Made by a program: the position numbers and the translations under genes. Shown here in pieces: positions 1 through 8,502 of a stretch of DNA of 64,000 nt. Below the pieces are notes generated by a model, which saw only the letters and a program-made list of their open reading frames with translations, did not search any database and was not told where the DNA came from. Each line of letters starts with the position of its first letter. Within the stretch, counting starts at the first letter, position 1. The stretch covers positions 62,001 through 126,000 of the forward strand of contig JBISJU010000001.1 of NCBI GenBank assembly GCA_044442865.1. The letters are read 5' to 3'. This DNA is from Makana argininalis_C. Lineage in GTDB: Bacteria > Pseudomonadota > Gammaproteobacteria > Enterobacterales > Enterobacteriaceae.

Positions 1-2
1 AT

Positions 3-620
3 GAAAAAAAAAATAAAAAAATGTATTATCTAATACCTACATCAGAAGTACCATTAAGTAATTTAATAAGAAATCAAATTATAGAAGAAAAAGCGTTACC
101 AATCAAAATGACTTCTCATACACCATGTTTTAGATCAGAAATAGGAGCTTACGGTAAAGACAAATATGGTTTAATGAGAATGCATCAATTTGATAAAGTA
201 GAAATATTTCAAATTGTTAAACCCAGTAATTCTGTAAAAGCTTTAGAAGAAATAACAAATCATGCAGAAAAAATTTTACAATTACTTAATTTACCATATC
301 GTAAAATTTTACTTTGTACTGGTGATATGGGTTTCACCTCTTGTAAAACTTATGATTTAGAAGTTTGGATACCTTCTCAAAATATTTATCGTGAAATATC
401 TTCATGCTCACAAATAAATGATTTTCAATCAAGAAGAATGAAAATTAGATATCGTAAAAAATCTAATAATAAAATTAAATTTGTTCATACTTTAAATGCA
501 TCTGCTTTAGCAGTAGGAAGAACATTAATTGCAGTTATAGAAAATTATCAATTACCTTGTGGACATATAAAAATACCTAATGTACTTAAAAAGTATATGA
601 ATGGTTTTAAAAAAATTTAA
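3..620 (+). CDS. serS: Seryl-tRNA synthetase, C-terminal part (cut by window edge)
   Basis: Charges tRNA-Ser with serine in the cytoplasm. About 200 residues of the class II catalytic core are visible and align closely with the end of E. coli SerRS: the LIPTSEVPLSNL segment, the motif 2 stretch TPCFRSEIGAYGKD with GLMRMHQFDKVE, the segment TGDMGFTSCKTYDLEVW, and the motif 3 part NASALAVGRTLIAVIENYQ. The frame is open to the left edge, so the N-terminal coiled-coil arm lies outside the window; the ATG at 21 is internal. The order serS, trxB, infA follows the E. coli chromosome with intervening genes removed. Both tRNA-Ser genes of the window carry an unusual U73 that this enzyme must accept. 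Confidence 0.96.
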   Translation, partial: EKKNKKMYYLIPTSEVPLSNLIRNQIIEEKALPIKMTSHTPCFRSEIGAYGKDKYGLMRMHQFDKVEIFQIVKPSNSVKALEEITNHAEKILQLLNLPYRKILLCTGDMGFTSCKTYDLEVWIPSQNIYREISSCSQINDFQSRRMKIRYRKKSNNKIKFVHTLNASALAVGRTLIAVIENYQLPCGHIKIPNVLKKYMNGFKKI

Positions 621-671
621 TTTTATTTAAAATAAATAATTAAATTAAAAATGATATAATGATTTATTATT

Positions 672-698
672 AAATTAATTAAATTAATTAAATTAATT
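672..698. repeat. Short tandem repeat, 9 bp x 3
   Basis: Three exact copies of aaattaatt lie in the serS-trxB spacer. In such AT-rich DNA this is probably simple replication slippage; no function is suggested. Confidence 0.6.
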
Positions 699-743
699 AA
701 AATAAAATATTTAATTAAATTTTTGAAAAACTAAAATAATAAT

Positions 744-1700
744 ATGTCTAAACTAGATAACATTAAATTAATAATATTGGGATCTGGTCCTGCTGGTTAC
801 ACAGCATCAATTTATGCATCTAGAGCAAATCTTAATCCTGTTTTAATTACAGGAAGTAATCCAGGTGGACAATTAAATATAAATACTTTAATAGAAAATT
901 GGCCAGGTGATGTAAATAAATTAACAGGATTTGAATTAATGCATAGGATGAATAATCATGCACTAAAATTCAATACAAACATTATTTTTGATAACATAAT
1001 AAAGACTGATTTTAGTGTAAACCCTTTTTTAATTATTGGAGAAAAATCAGAATATACATGTGATTCTTTGATAATAGCAACAGGATCTTCAGCGAAATTT
1101 TTAGGTTTAAAATCAGAATTATTTTATAAAGGAAAAGGCTTATCTACTTGTTCAACATGTGATGGTTTTTTATACAAAAATAAAAAAGTTGCAATAGTAG
1201 GAGGGGGTAATTCTGCTGTAGAATCAGCACTTTATTTATCTAAAATATCTAAAGAAGTTAATTTAATACACAGAAGTAATATTTTTAGAGCTGAAAAAAT
1301 TCTTATGGATAGATTAAATGATAAAATCAAAAACAAAAATATTATATTACATACAAATAAAATTGTTAAAAAAATTATTGGAAATAATATTTGTGTTACA
1401 GGTTTAAAATTAAAAAATCAAAATAACAATAAATATGAATTTTTAAACATTGAAGGAGTTTTTATTTCAATAGGTCATACACCTAATACTTCTGTTTTTA
1501 AATCACAACTTGAGCTTAGTAACGGATATATATCGGTCAACAAAAATAATAGAAATAGATTTACTGCTACATCAATAAAAGGAATATTTGCAGCAGGTGA
1601 TGTAATTGATAAATTTTATAAACAAGCAATTACTGCTGCTGGTTATGGATGCATGGCGGCTTTAGATGCTGAACGTTATTTGAACGAAAAAAATGATTGA
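744..1700 (+). CDS. trxB: Thioredoxin reductase
   Basis: NADPH-dependent flavoprotein that reduces thioredoxin in the cytoplasm. At 318 residues it has nearly the length of E. coli TrxB. The FAD-binding GSGPAGYTA motif is at the N-terminus, the redox-active CSTC pair sits near residue 138, the NADPH-binding GGGNSAVESA motif follows, and the FAD-binding AAGDV segment is near the C-terminus, ending with CMAALDAERYL as in E. coli. The gene ends in TGA, showing that UGA works as a stop codon here. Thioredoxin itself is not in the window. Confidence 0.97.
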   Translation: MSKLDNIKLIILGSGPAGYTASIYASRANLNPVLITGSNPGGQLNINTLIENWPGDVNKLTGFELMHRMNNHALKFNTNIIFDNIIKTDFSVNPFLIIGEKSEYTCDSLIIATGSSAKFLGLKSELFYKGKGLSTCSTCDGFLYKNKKVAIVGGGNSAVESALYLSKISKEVNLIHRSNIFRAEKILMDRLNDKIKNKNIILHTNKIVKKIIGNNICVTGLKLKNQNNNKYEFLNIEGVFISIGHTPNTSVFKSQLELSNGYISVNKNNRNRFTATSIKGIFAAGDVIDKFYKQAITAAGYGCMAALDAERYLNEKND

Positions 1701-1770
1701 CTCAAATGGTTATAAATAATTTAATTAAATTTAATTTTTTTTTAAAAAATATTTTAAAATAAAGGATTAT

Positions 1771-1989
1771 ATGTCTAAAAATCACAATTTCGAAATAAAA
1801 GGCACTGTTATTGAAACATTACCAAATACTATGTTTAAAGTAGAGTTAGATAATAAACATATTGTAATTGCTCATATTTCAGGTAAAATGAGAAAAAATT
1901 ATATAAGAATATTAAATGGAGATAAAGTTATAGTTGAGGTTACACCATATGATATAAATAAAGGAAGAATAATATTTAGGAATAAATAA
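1771..1989 (+). CDS. infA: Translation initiation factor IF-1
   Basis: IF-1 binds the 30S A site and helps select the initiator tRNA. The 72-residue product has the standard length and OB-fold sequence, with GTVIETLPNTMFKVEL at the start and HISGKMRKNYIRI in the middle. An AGGA ribosome binding site lies just upstream (aaaggattatATG). The stop codon lies inside the left end of a perfect 100-bp palindrome shared with convergent tsaB. Confidence 0.98.
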   Translation: MSKNHNFEIKGTVIETLPNTMFKVELDNKHIVIAHISGKMRKNYIRILNGDKVIVEVTPYDINKGRIIFRNK

Positions 1990-2084
1990 ATCATTTATAA
2001 AACCAAATTATTTAAATAATAAAATTATTTTTTTAAAAAAATAATTTTATTATTTAAATAATTTGGTTTTATAAATGATTTATT
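1985..2084. repeat. Perfect 100-bp palindrome between convergent infA and tsaB
   Basis: Positions 1985-2034 are the exact reverse complement of 2035-2084, with no loop; the centre is T7/A7. The right arm holds the last codons of tsaB, read leftwards. The left arm, read rightwards just after infA, encodes the same peptide (SFIKPNYLNN and onwards). Because the peptide matches the end of E. coli TsaB, the tsaB end is the original and the infA side is an inverted copy. It could act as a bidirectional terminator, or be a fold-back assembly artefact. Confidence 0.93.
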
Positions 2085-2711
2085 ATCATATTCTTTTCTA
2101 ATATATTTATTTAACGCAATAGGTATCATATCTTTTGCTTTTGGAAAATTGTATTTTCCAGAAAATATATTGATTTTTTTATTTAATTTAAATGTTATAT
2201 TTTTCCATCCTATTCCAGATATAGACCAAAAACCTTTTAAATTTAAAAAAATATTTTCTATTTTTTTTATTTTTAAAAAAAATTCTTGATTATTTAATTT
2301 CCATATATTTTTTTTACGTTGATATTCAGCCCAATAAAATTCTCCTATGTTGGATTTTATCAATGTTAGTACTTTACATGATCCTGTTTTTCTCCATGCT
2401 CCCTCAGCCAAAGTGTTTAAATTAGAAACACCAATTATAGGTATGTTTTGTGATATTGATAATCCATATGCAATTCCTATCCCAATTCTTATTCCATTAA
2501 AACTCCCCGGTCCTTTGCTAACAGCAATTATATTTATTTTTTTTAAATTCATGTCAAATTTATATAATAATCTATCTATCATTTTAAGAATATATTTCAT
2601 ATGTGCATAAGGTGAAATTATAAAATAATCTAAAATAATATTTTTGTAATTCATAATTGCAACTGAACAAGCCTCTGTGGAAGTATTTATAGATAAAATA
2701 TTAATTGACAT
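2025..2711 (-). CDS. tsaB: tRNA threonylcarbamoyladenosine biosynthesis protein TsaB
   Basis: TsaB (YeaZ) is the ASKHA-fold partner of TsaD in making t6A37 on ANN-decoding tRNAs. The N-terminus ILSINTSTEACSVAI and the segment AVSKGPGSFNGIRIGI match the family; about 228 residues compares with 231 in E. coli. I place the start at 2711 rather than the in-frame ATG at 2729, because an AAAGG site precedes it at good distance and the E. coli protein also begins just before this motif. The last 17 codons form one arm of the 100-bp palindrome. tsaC, tsaD and tsaE are not in the window. Confidence 0.93.
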   Translation of the reverse strand: MSINILSINTSTEACSVAIMNYKNIILDYFIISPYAHMKYILKMIDRLLYKFDMNLKKINIIAVSKGPGSFNGIRIGIGIAYGLSISQNIPIIGVSNLNTLAEGAWRKTGSCKVLTLIKSNIGEFYWAEYQRKKNIWKLNNQEFFLKIKKIENIFLNLKGFWSISGIGWKNITFKLNKKINIFSGKYNFPKAKDMIPIALNKYIRKEYDNKSFIKPNYLNNKIIFLKK

Positions 2712-2782
2712 ATAAAACCTTTTAATCATTTTATTTATATATTAAATTAATATATAATATTTATTAATCATAATTTTATAAA

Positions 2783-2807
2783 AAACCGGGTAAACTAACC
2801 CCGGTTT
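2783..2807 (-). terminator. Rho-independent terminator of the manXYZ operon
   Basis: Just past the manZ stop, the minus strand reads an 8-bp stem (AAACCGGG/CCCGGTTT) with a 9-nt loop, followed by a run of T. It is one of few GC-bearing hairpins in the window. Confidence 0.85.
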
Positions 2808-2815
2808 ATAATATC

Positions 2816-3652
2816 TTATAAACCAAGAAAACCTAACCAATATCCAAATATACTTAAAACAAAAAACATTATTATAATAAACAATGAATTTATTCTTTTT
2901 TTTAATAACCACATACATAATAATGTAATAAGTAAAGGGATTAATCCAGGAATTATTTGATCTAAAATAATTTGTATTGTTATTTTTTTTTCATTTGTTA
3001 TATTATTAGATAAGACAAATGGAATATTAACATGAGTCCATTTATTAACTAAAACACCCATAATAAATAAACCTAAAATAGAAGCACCTTCTGTTATTTT
3101 TTTAAAAAATTGATTTCCTATATTATTTATTATTTTTATACCATGTTTATATCCATAAAGAATACCATAATATCTAAAACACAATCTCACCAAATTAAAT
3201 GTTATAAAAAACAATAAAGGCCCCATTAAATTTCCATTTATTGATAAACCAGCTCCAATAGCTGACAATAAAGGTCTTATTGTACCCCAAAAAATTGGAT
3301 CTCCTATACCGGCTAATGGACCCATTAAACCAATTTTAATGCTATTTATAGATGAATCTTTAATTAAATATCCGTTAGCTCTTTGTTCTTCCATAGCTAT
3401 GGTAACACCTAATATAGGAGCTGATACATAAGGATGGGTATTAAAAAATTCTAAATGACGTTTCATTGCTAATATTAAATCATTTTTATTTTTAGAATAT
3501 AAACGTTTAATAATTGGCACTATTGAAAAACAAAAACCTAGAGATTGCATTCTTTCAAAATTCCATGAACCTTGAAAAAAATTAGATCTAATAAAAACCT
3601 TTAAAATATCAATTGATGTTATTTTTTTTTTGTATTTATTTAATTTATTCAT
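2816..3652 (-). CDS. manZ: PTS mannose-family transporter subunit IID
   Basis: IID and IIC together form the membrane channel of the mannose/glucose PTS. The 278-residue protein matches E. coli ManZ: FFQGSWNFERMQSLGFCFSI near residue 24, the conserved NTHPYVSAPILGVTIAMEE, LMGPLAGIGDPIFWGTIRP, and hydrophobic segments near the C-terminus. It is the last gene of manXYZ (16 nt after manY) and is followed by a strong terminator. Together with pfkA, eno and pykF it suggests sugar import feeding glycolysis. Confidence 0.96.
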   Translation of the reverse strand: MNKLNKYKKKITSIDILKVFIRSNFFQGSWNFERMQSLGFCFSIVPIIKRLYSKNKNDLILAMKRHLEFFNTHPYVSAPILGVTIAMEEQRANGYLIKDSSINSIKIGLMGPLAGIGDPIFWGTIRPLLSAIGAGLSINGNLMGPLLFFITFNLVRLCFRYYGILYGYKHGIKIINNIGNQFFKKITEGASILGLFIMGVLVNKWTHVNIPFVLSNNITNEKKITIQIILDQIIPGLIPLLITLLCMWLLKKRINSLFIIIMFFVLSIFGYWLGFLGL

Positions 3653-3668
3653 TATATTTATATCCTTA

Positions 3669-4472
3669 TTAATCTAATTCATTGTCTAAATCAATAGATT
3701 TTTTTTTAGATATATTTTTTTTTTTAAAATTATTAAAATATTTTGGATTTAATTGAATATAAATTATTGACATTATTATACCTATCATACCAAATGATAC
3801 TAAATTAAATTTAGAAAATGATGCTATTACAAAACCAAGATAAAAAAACGGCATTAAATATCCAGATTTCATCATATTAATAACCATAGCATATCCAACA
3901 ATAACTATTATACCCCCTGAAACATTTAATCCATTTGTAATTACTTCAGGAATTGATTCAAGTATTTTTTTTACTAAATTTGTTTTTAAAGAAATTCCAA
4001 TAATTACAGACGGAATTGCTATCCTCATTGCTTGAAGTATTAGAGCAGATAAATGTATTAATGTTATTAATTTTATATTTCCATTACTCGCTGCTTTATC
4101 AGCAGCATGTTGAAAAGCAATATTTATAGTACGGATTATTATTGTTAATAATTGTCCTGTAGCTGCTAGTGGAATAGCTAAAGCAATACCTGAACCTATT
4201 GTCTGATTTCCAGATATAACTAATATAGTAGAAATAATAGAAGCTAATGATGAATCCGGGGACATTGATGCACCTACATTCATCCATCCTAAAGTCATCA
4301 TTTCCAAAGTTCCTCCTATTATAGTACCTGTTTTTATATCACCTAATATCAAACCAATTAAACTGCATGATATTATAGGTCTATGAAATTGAAATTCATC
4401 TAAAATAGATTCTATTCCTGAAATACAAGAAAATAAAAAAATAAATAAAATTTTAATTGTACTAATATTCAT
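3669..4472 (-). CDS. manY: PTS mannose-family transporter subunit IIC
   Basis: Membrane permease subunit of the mannose-type PTS. The 267 residues are mostly hydrophobic, in several predicted membrane segments. ESILDEFQFHRPIISCSLIG near the N-terminus and GGTLEMMTLGWMNVGASMSP are typical of IIC proteins of this family. It sits between manX and manZ in the usual order with an 18-nt gap to manX. Lysine-rich residues lengthen the C-terminal end. Confidence 0.96.
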   Translation of the reverse strand: MNISTIKILFIFLFSCISGIESILDEFQFHRPIISCSLIGLILGDIKTGTIIGGTLEMMTLGWMNVGASMSPDSSLASIISTILVISGNQTIGSGIALAIPLAATGQLLTIIIRTINIAFQHAADKAASNGNIKLITLIHLSALILQAMRIAIPSVIIGISLKTNLVKKILESIPEVITNGLNVSGGIIVIVGYAMVINMMKSGYLMPFFYLGFVIASFSKFNLVSFGMIGIIMSIIYIQLNPKYFNNFKKKNISKKKSIDLDNELD

Positions 4473-4490
4473 AAAATATTCCTTTAAATT

Positions 4491-5444
4491 TTAATAAATT
4501 GATAAGTTTTTAATTAAATCTATTAAATTTAATGAATTATCTTTATATACTTTTCTTACTTCTAATTCAATTCCTAATTTATTTAGTTTTTTAAAAGCAA
4601 TAATATCTTTTTTATCAACAGAAATAGCATTATTAATTTGAATTTTATTTTTATTATAAGACATTCCACCAATGTTAATGGATTTAATTTGTATTCCTTT
4701 TTCTATTACACTTAAAACATCAGATGGATTATTAAATAATAACATAACTCTATCATTAGAATATTTAGGATTATGGAATACTCTAACAGCTTTTTCTATA
4801 TTAACAACATGTGATGTTATTCCTGGAGGAGATACTTGGATAAGTAATTTTTTTCTATTTTCATCAGAATCAACTTCATCACTAACTACAATAATTCTAT
4901 TTATTTTAATTTCTTTAGTCCATGAAGTTACTACTTGACCATGAATTAATCTATCATCAATTCTAACTAAAACAATATTCATAAAATTTTTATTTTTATT
5001 TATTTTATTTTTAAAAATTAAAGAATTTTCTTTTTTATTTTTTTTTTTTAAATCTTTTAAAGTTTTTATTCCTTTTTTACCTGTTTTAATAGATATTAAT
5101 ATTAATTCTTTTAAAGAAGTAATTTTATCTCTCGACATAAATACTTCTATTAACATTGGTATATTAACTCCAGAGACAACTTCGTAATTTTTATTACTAA
5201 TTGTAATACGACTTGCTGCATTAAAAGGACTGCCCCCCCATATATCAACAAAAAAAATAATCCCATTATTAATCGATAATTTTTTTATACATAAATTATA
5301 TTTTTTAAATAAATTTTCAGAACTTTCACCAGAAATAAAATCAACACATTTGACATTTTTTTGCTTTCCTAATATCATTTCCACTGTATTCAACATATAT
5401 TTTGCAGATAAACCATGAGTGCTAATTATTATAGCAATACTCAT
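4491..5444 (-). CDS. manX: PTS mannose-family transporter subunit IIAB (fused)
   Basis: Cytoplasmic phosphotransfer subunit. The N-terminal IIA domain (residues 1-130) carries the phosphorylated histidine in ISTHGLSA and the segment DIWGGSPFNAASR. A lysine-rich linker leads to the IIB domain starting at MNIVLVRIDDRLIHGQVV, whose histidine in RLIHG is the second phosphorylation site. At 317 residues it is close to E. coli ManX (323). EI (ptsI) and HPr (ptsH), needed to phosphorylate it, are not in this window. Confidence 0.97.
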   Translation of the reverse strand: MSIAIIISTHGLSAKYMLNTVEMILGKQKNVKCVDFISGESSENLFKKYNLCIKKLSINNGIIFFVDIWGGSPFNAASRITISNKNYEVVSGVNIPMLIEVFMSRDKITSLKELILISIKTGKKGIKTLKDLKKKNKKENSLIFKNKINKNKNFMNIVLVRIDDRLIHGQVVTSWTKEIKINRIIVVSDEVDSDENRKKLLIQVSPPGITSHVVNIEKAVRVFHNPKYSNDRVMLLFNNPSDVLSVIEKGIQIKSINIGGMSYNKNKIQINNAISVDKKDIIAFKKLNKLGIELEVRKVYKDNSLNLIDLIKNLSIY

Positions 5445-5650
5445 TTATTTTTCCTTTTAAATTTTTTAATTAAAATTAAATAATTTAATTATAAATATTT
5501 TAATTTAAATAATTTTTAATGTATGTAAATTTAATAATAATATTTTTGATATATTTGTATACAAAATATATATAAATATATATAATATTTAGATATATTA
5601 ATAATATTAATTATTAAAAATTAATTTTAAATACTACACAAGAGATAATT

Positions 5651-6070
5651 TTGAAAAAATTATCAAGACGTCGTGCTAGAGTATATATAGTACAAGCACT
5701 TTATTCTTGGCAATTGTCAAAAAATAATATCTATTATATAGAAAAACAATTTATATCTAAATTAAATTTTATGCACGAAGATTTAAAATATTTTAAAGAA
5801 ATATATTTAGGTGTTGTTAAAAATGTTAAATTTTTAGATAAAATAATAAAATCTCATATATTAATAAATATTAAATCAATAGGTCAAGTAGAAATTGCAA
5901 TATTAAGAACTGCTTTATTTGAATTATTTAAAAGAAAAGATATTCCATATAAAGTATCAATTAATGAAGCAATAGAAATAGTTAAAATATATGGATCAGA
6001 ACAAAGTTATAAATTAATTAATGTAATTTTAGATAAAGCATCATCTCAAATTCGTTTATTTAAAAAATAA
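5651..6070 (+). CDS. nusB: Transcription antitermination factor NusB
   Basis: NusB, with NusE (S10), supports antitermination on rRNA operons. The 139-residue sequence follows E. coli NusB throughout: SRRRARVYIVQALYSWQLS at the N-terminus, VEIAILRTALFELF in the middle, PYKVSINEAIEIVKIYG and LDKASSQIR near the end. The start is TTG with a GAGAT site upstream; no ATG lies at a suitable place. Its usual neighbour ribE is missing. It converges on hspQ with no gap. Confidence 0.95.
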   Translation: MKKLSRRRARVYIVQALYSWQLSKNNIYYIEKQFISKLNFMHEDLKYFKEIYLGVVKNVKFLDKIIKSHILINIKSIGQVEIAILRTALFELFKRKDIPYKVSINEAIEIVKIYGSEQSYKLINVILDKASSQIRLFKK

Positions 6071-6388
6071 TTAATTCATATTTTTATTAGATAAAACTTG
6101 TAAACTAATTATTTTAGATAATTCATCTAATAAAGGATGTTCAGGGTGAATAATAAAAGATTCATATCTAATTTGAGCTTCTGCTAAATAAGCATTAATT
6201 TGTTTTCCATCCTCACTTTCCATAATAACATGATACCATGGATAAAATCTTAATTCTTCTTCATATGAAATATCATCAGATTTAGGTTTTTCCAAAGAAT
6301 ACTCAGGGTCTACATCTATAATAACACCTAAATACCCAAGCATTCTGTGCCTAATTTGTTGACCTATTCCAAATTTACTATATATCAT
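6071..6388 (-). CDS. hspQ: Heat shock protein HspQ
   Basis: HspQ is a small hemimethylated-DNA-binding family protein known in E. coli for influencing DnaA stability and in enterics as an enhancer of Lon proteolysis. The 105-residue product matches E. coli HspQ: SKFGIGQQIRHRMLGYLGV, then PEYSLEKP, then PWYHVIMES and NAYLAEAQI. Retention in such a small genome fits a role with Lon, whose gene is intact at 25.9-28.2 kb. Confidence 0.95.
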   Translation of the reverse strand: MIYSKFGIGQQIRHRMLGYLGVIIDVDPEYSLEKPKSDDISYEEELRFYPWYHVIMESEDGKQINAYLAEAQIRYESFIIHPEHPLLDELSKIISLQVLSNKNMN

Positions 6389-7464
6389 ATTTTTTCCTTA
6401 TAACATTATATTAAAAATAATCGTTTTTTAAATAAAACCAATGTATGATTTTTTATCATATGCTATTATTTATATATATCATATATTTTAAATTTAGATT
6501 TTTTACGTTTATAAATATAATAAAAATATGTTTTCATTTAATTTAAACAATTAAAGTATTTATATATTATATTTATAATATTAATATATTTTTAAAATTT
6601 TTAAATTTTTTTTTTATGTTTGTTAATTAACACTTATTTATAATATAATTATTTGTATCTCTATATGTTTAAATAACTAAATCAAATAAATCATCACTGA
6701 AATTAAAATATTTTATTAAAAATTAAAATTTTTAAATACTTTAGTATATATAATTATATTAAATATATTTAATTTTTAAATTTGTTTAGTAATATTAAAA
6801 ATATATAATTTATTGACACTGACTAATAACTATAATTATTTTATAATCATTATAACATATTTATATCTTTTAAAAAATGAAATATATTTAATTTATTCAT
6901 ATATTATTAAAATTTAATTATATTAAAAATATAAATTAATAATTATAAACATATCAAAATATTTTATACTATTATTAATTTTTTTAAAAATAAACTTTTT
7001 TTAACTAATATTATACTAATTTTAATTAAATTAAAAATTTTTTATAAATAACAAAATATTTTGATATATAATTTTTTGATTTACTAAAAATATTGAATAT
7101 AAATATGTTTTCAATATTTTTTTTAATATATTTTGTAAATAAATTAAAAGAATTACTATAAATCATTTTAATACATATTTATTTAATATATTTAAAATAT
7201 AAATTTTTAATAAATTAATAATTTATAATAGTTATAAATTATTAATGTATATATTTTTTTTAAACAAAAATTAATTTTTGTTTTCAAATTTTTTTATAAA
7301 TTTTTAAAATATTAAATTTCATTTTAATTATAAATATAAAATAATATAAATTATTTTAAAATAACTTTAATTTAATTTAAATTATTTAATTTATAATAAA
7401 TAAATTTTATTTTATTTGTAAAATTTAAAAAATTAAATAAATTCATATAAATATTTTATAATAT
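6389..7464. other. 1.08-kb gene-free AT-rich gap
   Basis: No convincing ORF, tRNA or recognisable protein remnant was seen. In E. coli fabF lies immediately downstream of acpP, and this gap is downstream of acpP and about the size of fabF, so it may be the fully eroded site of fabF; I found no residue-level trace. A 22-bp perfect palindrome lies at 7262-7283, and a 15-bp inverted repeat pairs 6951-6965 with 7053-7067. Confidence 0.7.
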
Positions 7465-7704
7465 TTATTTTTTTAATTTAAATTTTATACAATTAATTGC
7501 TTCTTTTATTGTAGTAATTTGTTCAAATTCTTCATCTTTAATTTCTAAATTAAAATTTTCTTCTAAAGATATTATTAATTCTATAATATCAAGAGAATCA
7601 GCACCTAAATCTTTAATAAATGATGTATTATATGAAATACTTTTTGTGCTTACTCTAAATTGTTTAGAAATAATTTTTTTTATTTTGTCTTCTATTTTAT
7701 GCAT
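7465..7704 (-). CDS. acpP: Acyl carrier protein
   Basis: Carries acyl chains on a 4'-phosphopantetheine arm for fatty acid, lipid A and lipoate synthesis. The 79 residues (78 in E. coli) include the modification site DLGADSLDIIELI, whose serine takes the prosthetic group, and the acidic helix after it. It follows fabG in the E. coli order. The basic C-terminal tail is lysine-rich. lipB in this window needs octanoyl-ACP, so acpP is probably functional. Confidence 0.97.
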   Translation of the reverse strand: MHKIEDKIKKIISKQFRVSTKSISYNTSFIKDLGADSLDIIELIISLEENFNLEIKDEEFEQITTIKEAINCIKFKLKK

Positions 7705-7758
7705 TATTAAATTCCAATTTATATGTTTTAATATTTAAAAAATTAAATAAATTTTATT

Positions 7759-8493
7759 TTAAATCAAACAAATTCCACCATTAACATTTATTACTTCACC
7801 AGTAATATAAGATGATTCTTCTGAAGCTAGAAAAATTACTAAACTTGATACTTCTTCAGGTAACCCAAACCTATTCATAGGTATTCTAGATAAAAAATAT
7901 TTACGTTTATTTAATGTTAATGATTTTGTCATATCAGTAATTATAAATCCTGGAGATACAACATTTACTGTTATACCCATAGATGCAACTTCATAGGATA
8001 ATGATTTACTTAATCCAACTAAACCGGCTTTAGAAGCAGAATAATTTGATTGTCCAATATTTCCAATAAACCCAATAAAAGATCCTATATTTATTATTCT
8101 ACCATATTTTTTTCTCATCATAATTTTTATTATGTATTTAGATATTAAAAATACTGAATTTAAATTAATATCTATAACAGATTTCCAATCATTTTCTTTC
8201 ATATTTATTAATAATTTATCAAAAATAATACCGATGTTGTTAATTAATACATCTATATATCTAAATTTTATATTTATTTTTTTAAAAAAATTTTTAATTG
8301 ATTTTTTTTTAGATACATCTAATTTAATGCCTATTCCTTTTTTACCTAAAAATGTATTTATGAAATTTACTCCTGAAGAACTTTTAGATGTACCAATTAT
8401 AAATGCATCTAATAGTAAAAATTTTTTAACTATTGAAAGACCAATTCCTTTTCTTGCACCAGTTATTAATATAATTTTATTTTTAAAATTCAT
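7759..8493 (-). CDS. fabG: 3-oxoacyl-[ACP] reductase FabG
   Basis: Short-chain dehydrogenase that reduces 3-oxoacyl-ACP with NADPH in fatty acid elongation. The 244 residues equal the E. coli length. The cofactor motif TGARKGIG is near the N-terminus, NNIG marks the NNAG-type motif, and the catalytic tyrosine and lysine lie in NYSASKAG around residue 151. The C-terminus SSYITGEVINVNGG is standard. It is downstream of broken fabD, 9 nt from its stop. Confidence 0.97.
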   Translation of the reverse strand: MNFKNKIILITGARKGIGLSIVKKFLLLDAFIIGTSKSSSGVNFINTFLGKKGIGIKLDVSKKKSIKNFFKKINIKFRYIDVLINNIGIIFDKLLINMKENDWKSVIDINLNSVFLISKYIIKIMMRKKYGRIINIGSFIGFIGNIGQSNYSASKAGLVGLSKSLSYEVASMGITVNVVSPGFIITDMTKSLTLNKRKYFLSRIPMNRFGLPEEVSSLVIFLASEESSYITGEVINVNGGICLI

Positions 8494-8502
8494 TAAATAT
8501 CC

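Noticed and set aside
2347..2610. Open frame of 87 codons on the plus strand
   Set aside because: It lies wholly inside tsaB on the opposite strand and resembles no protein.
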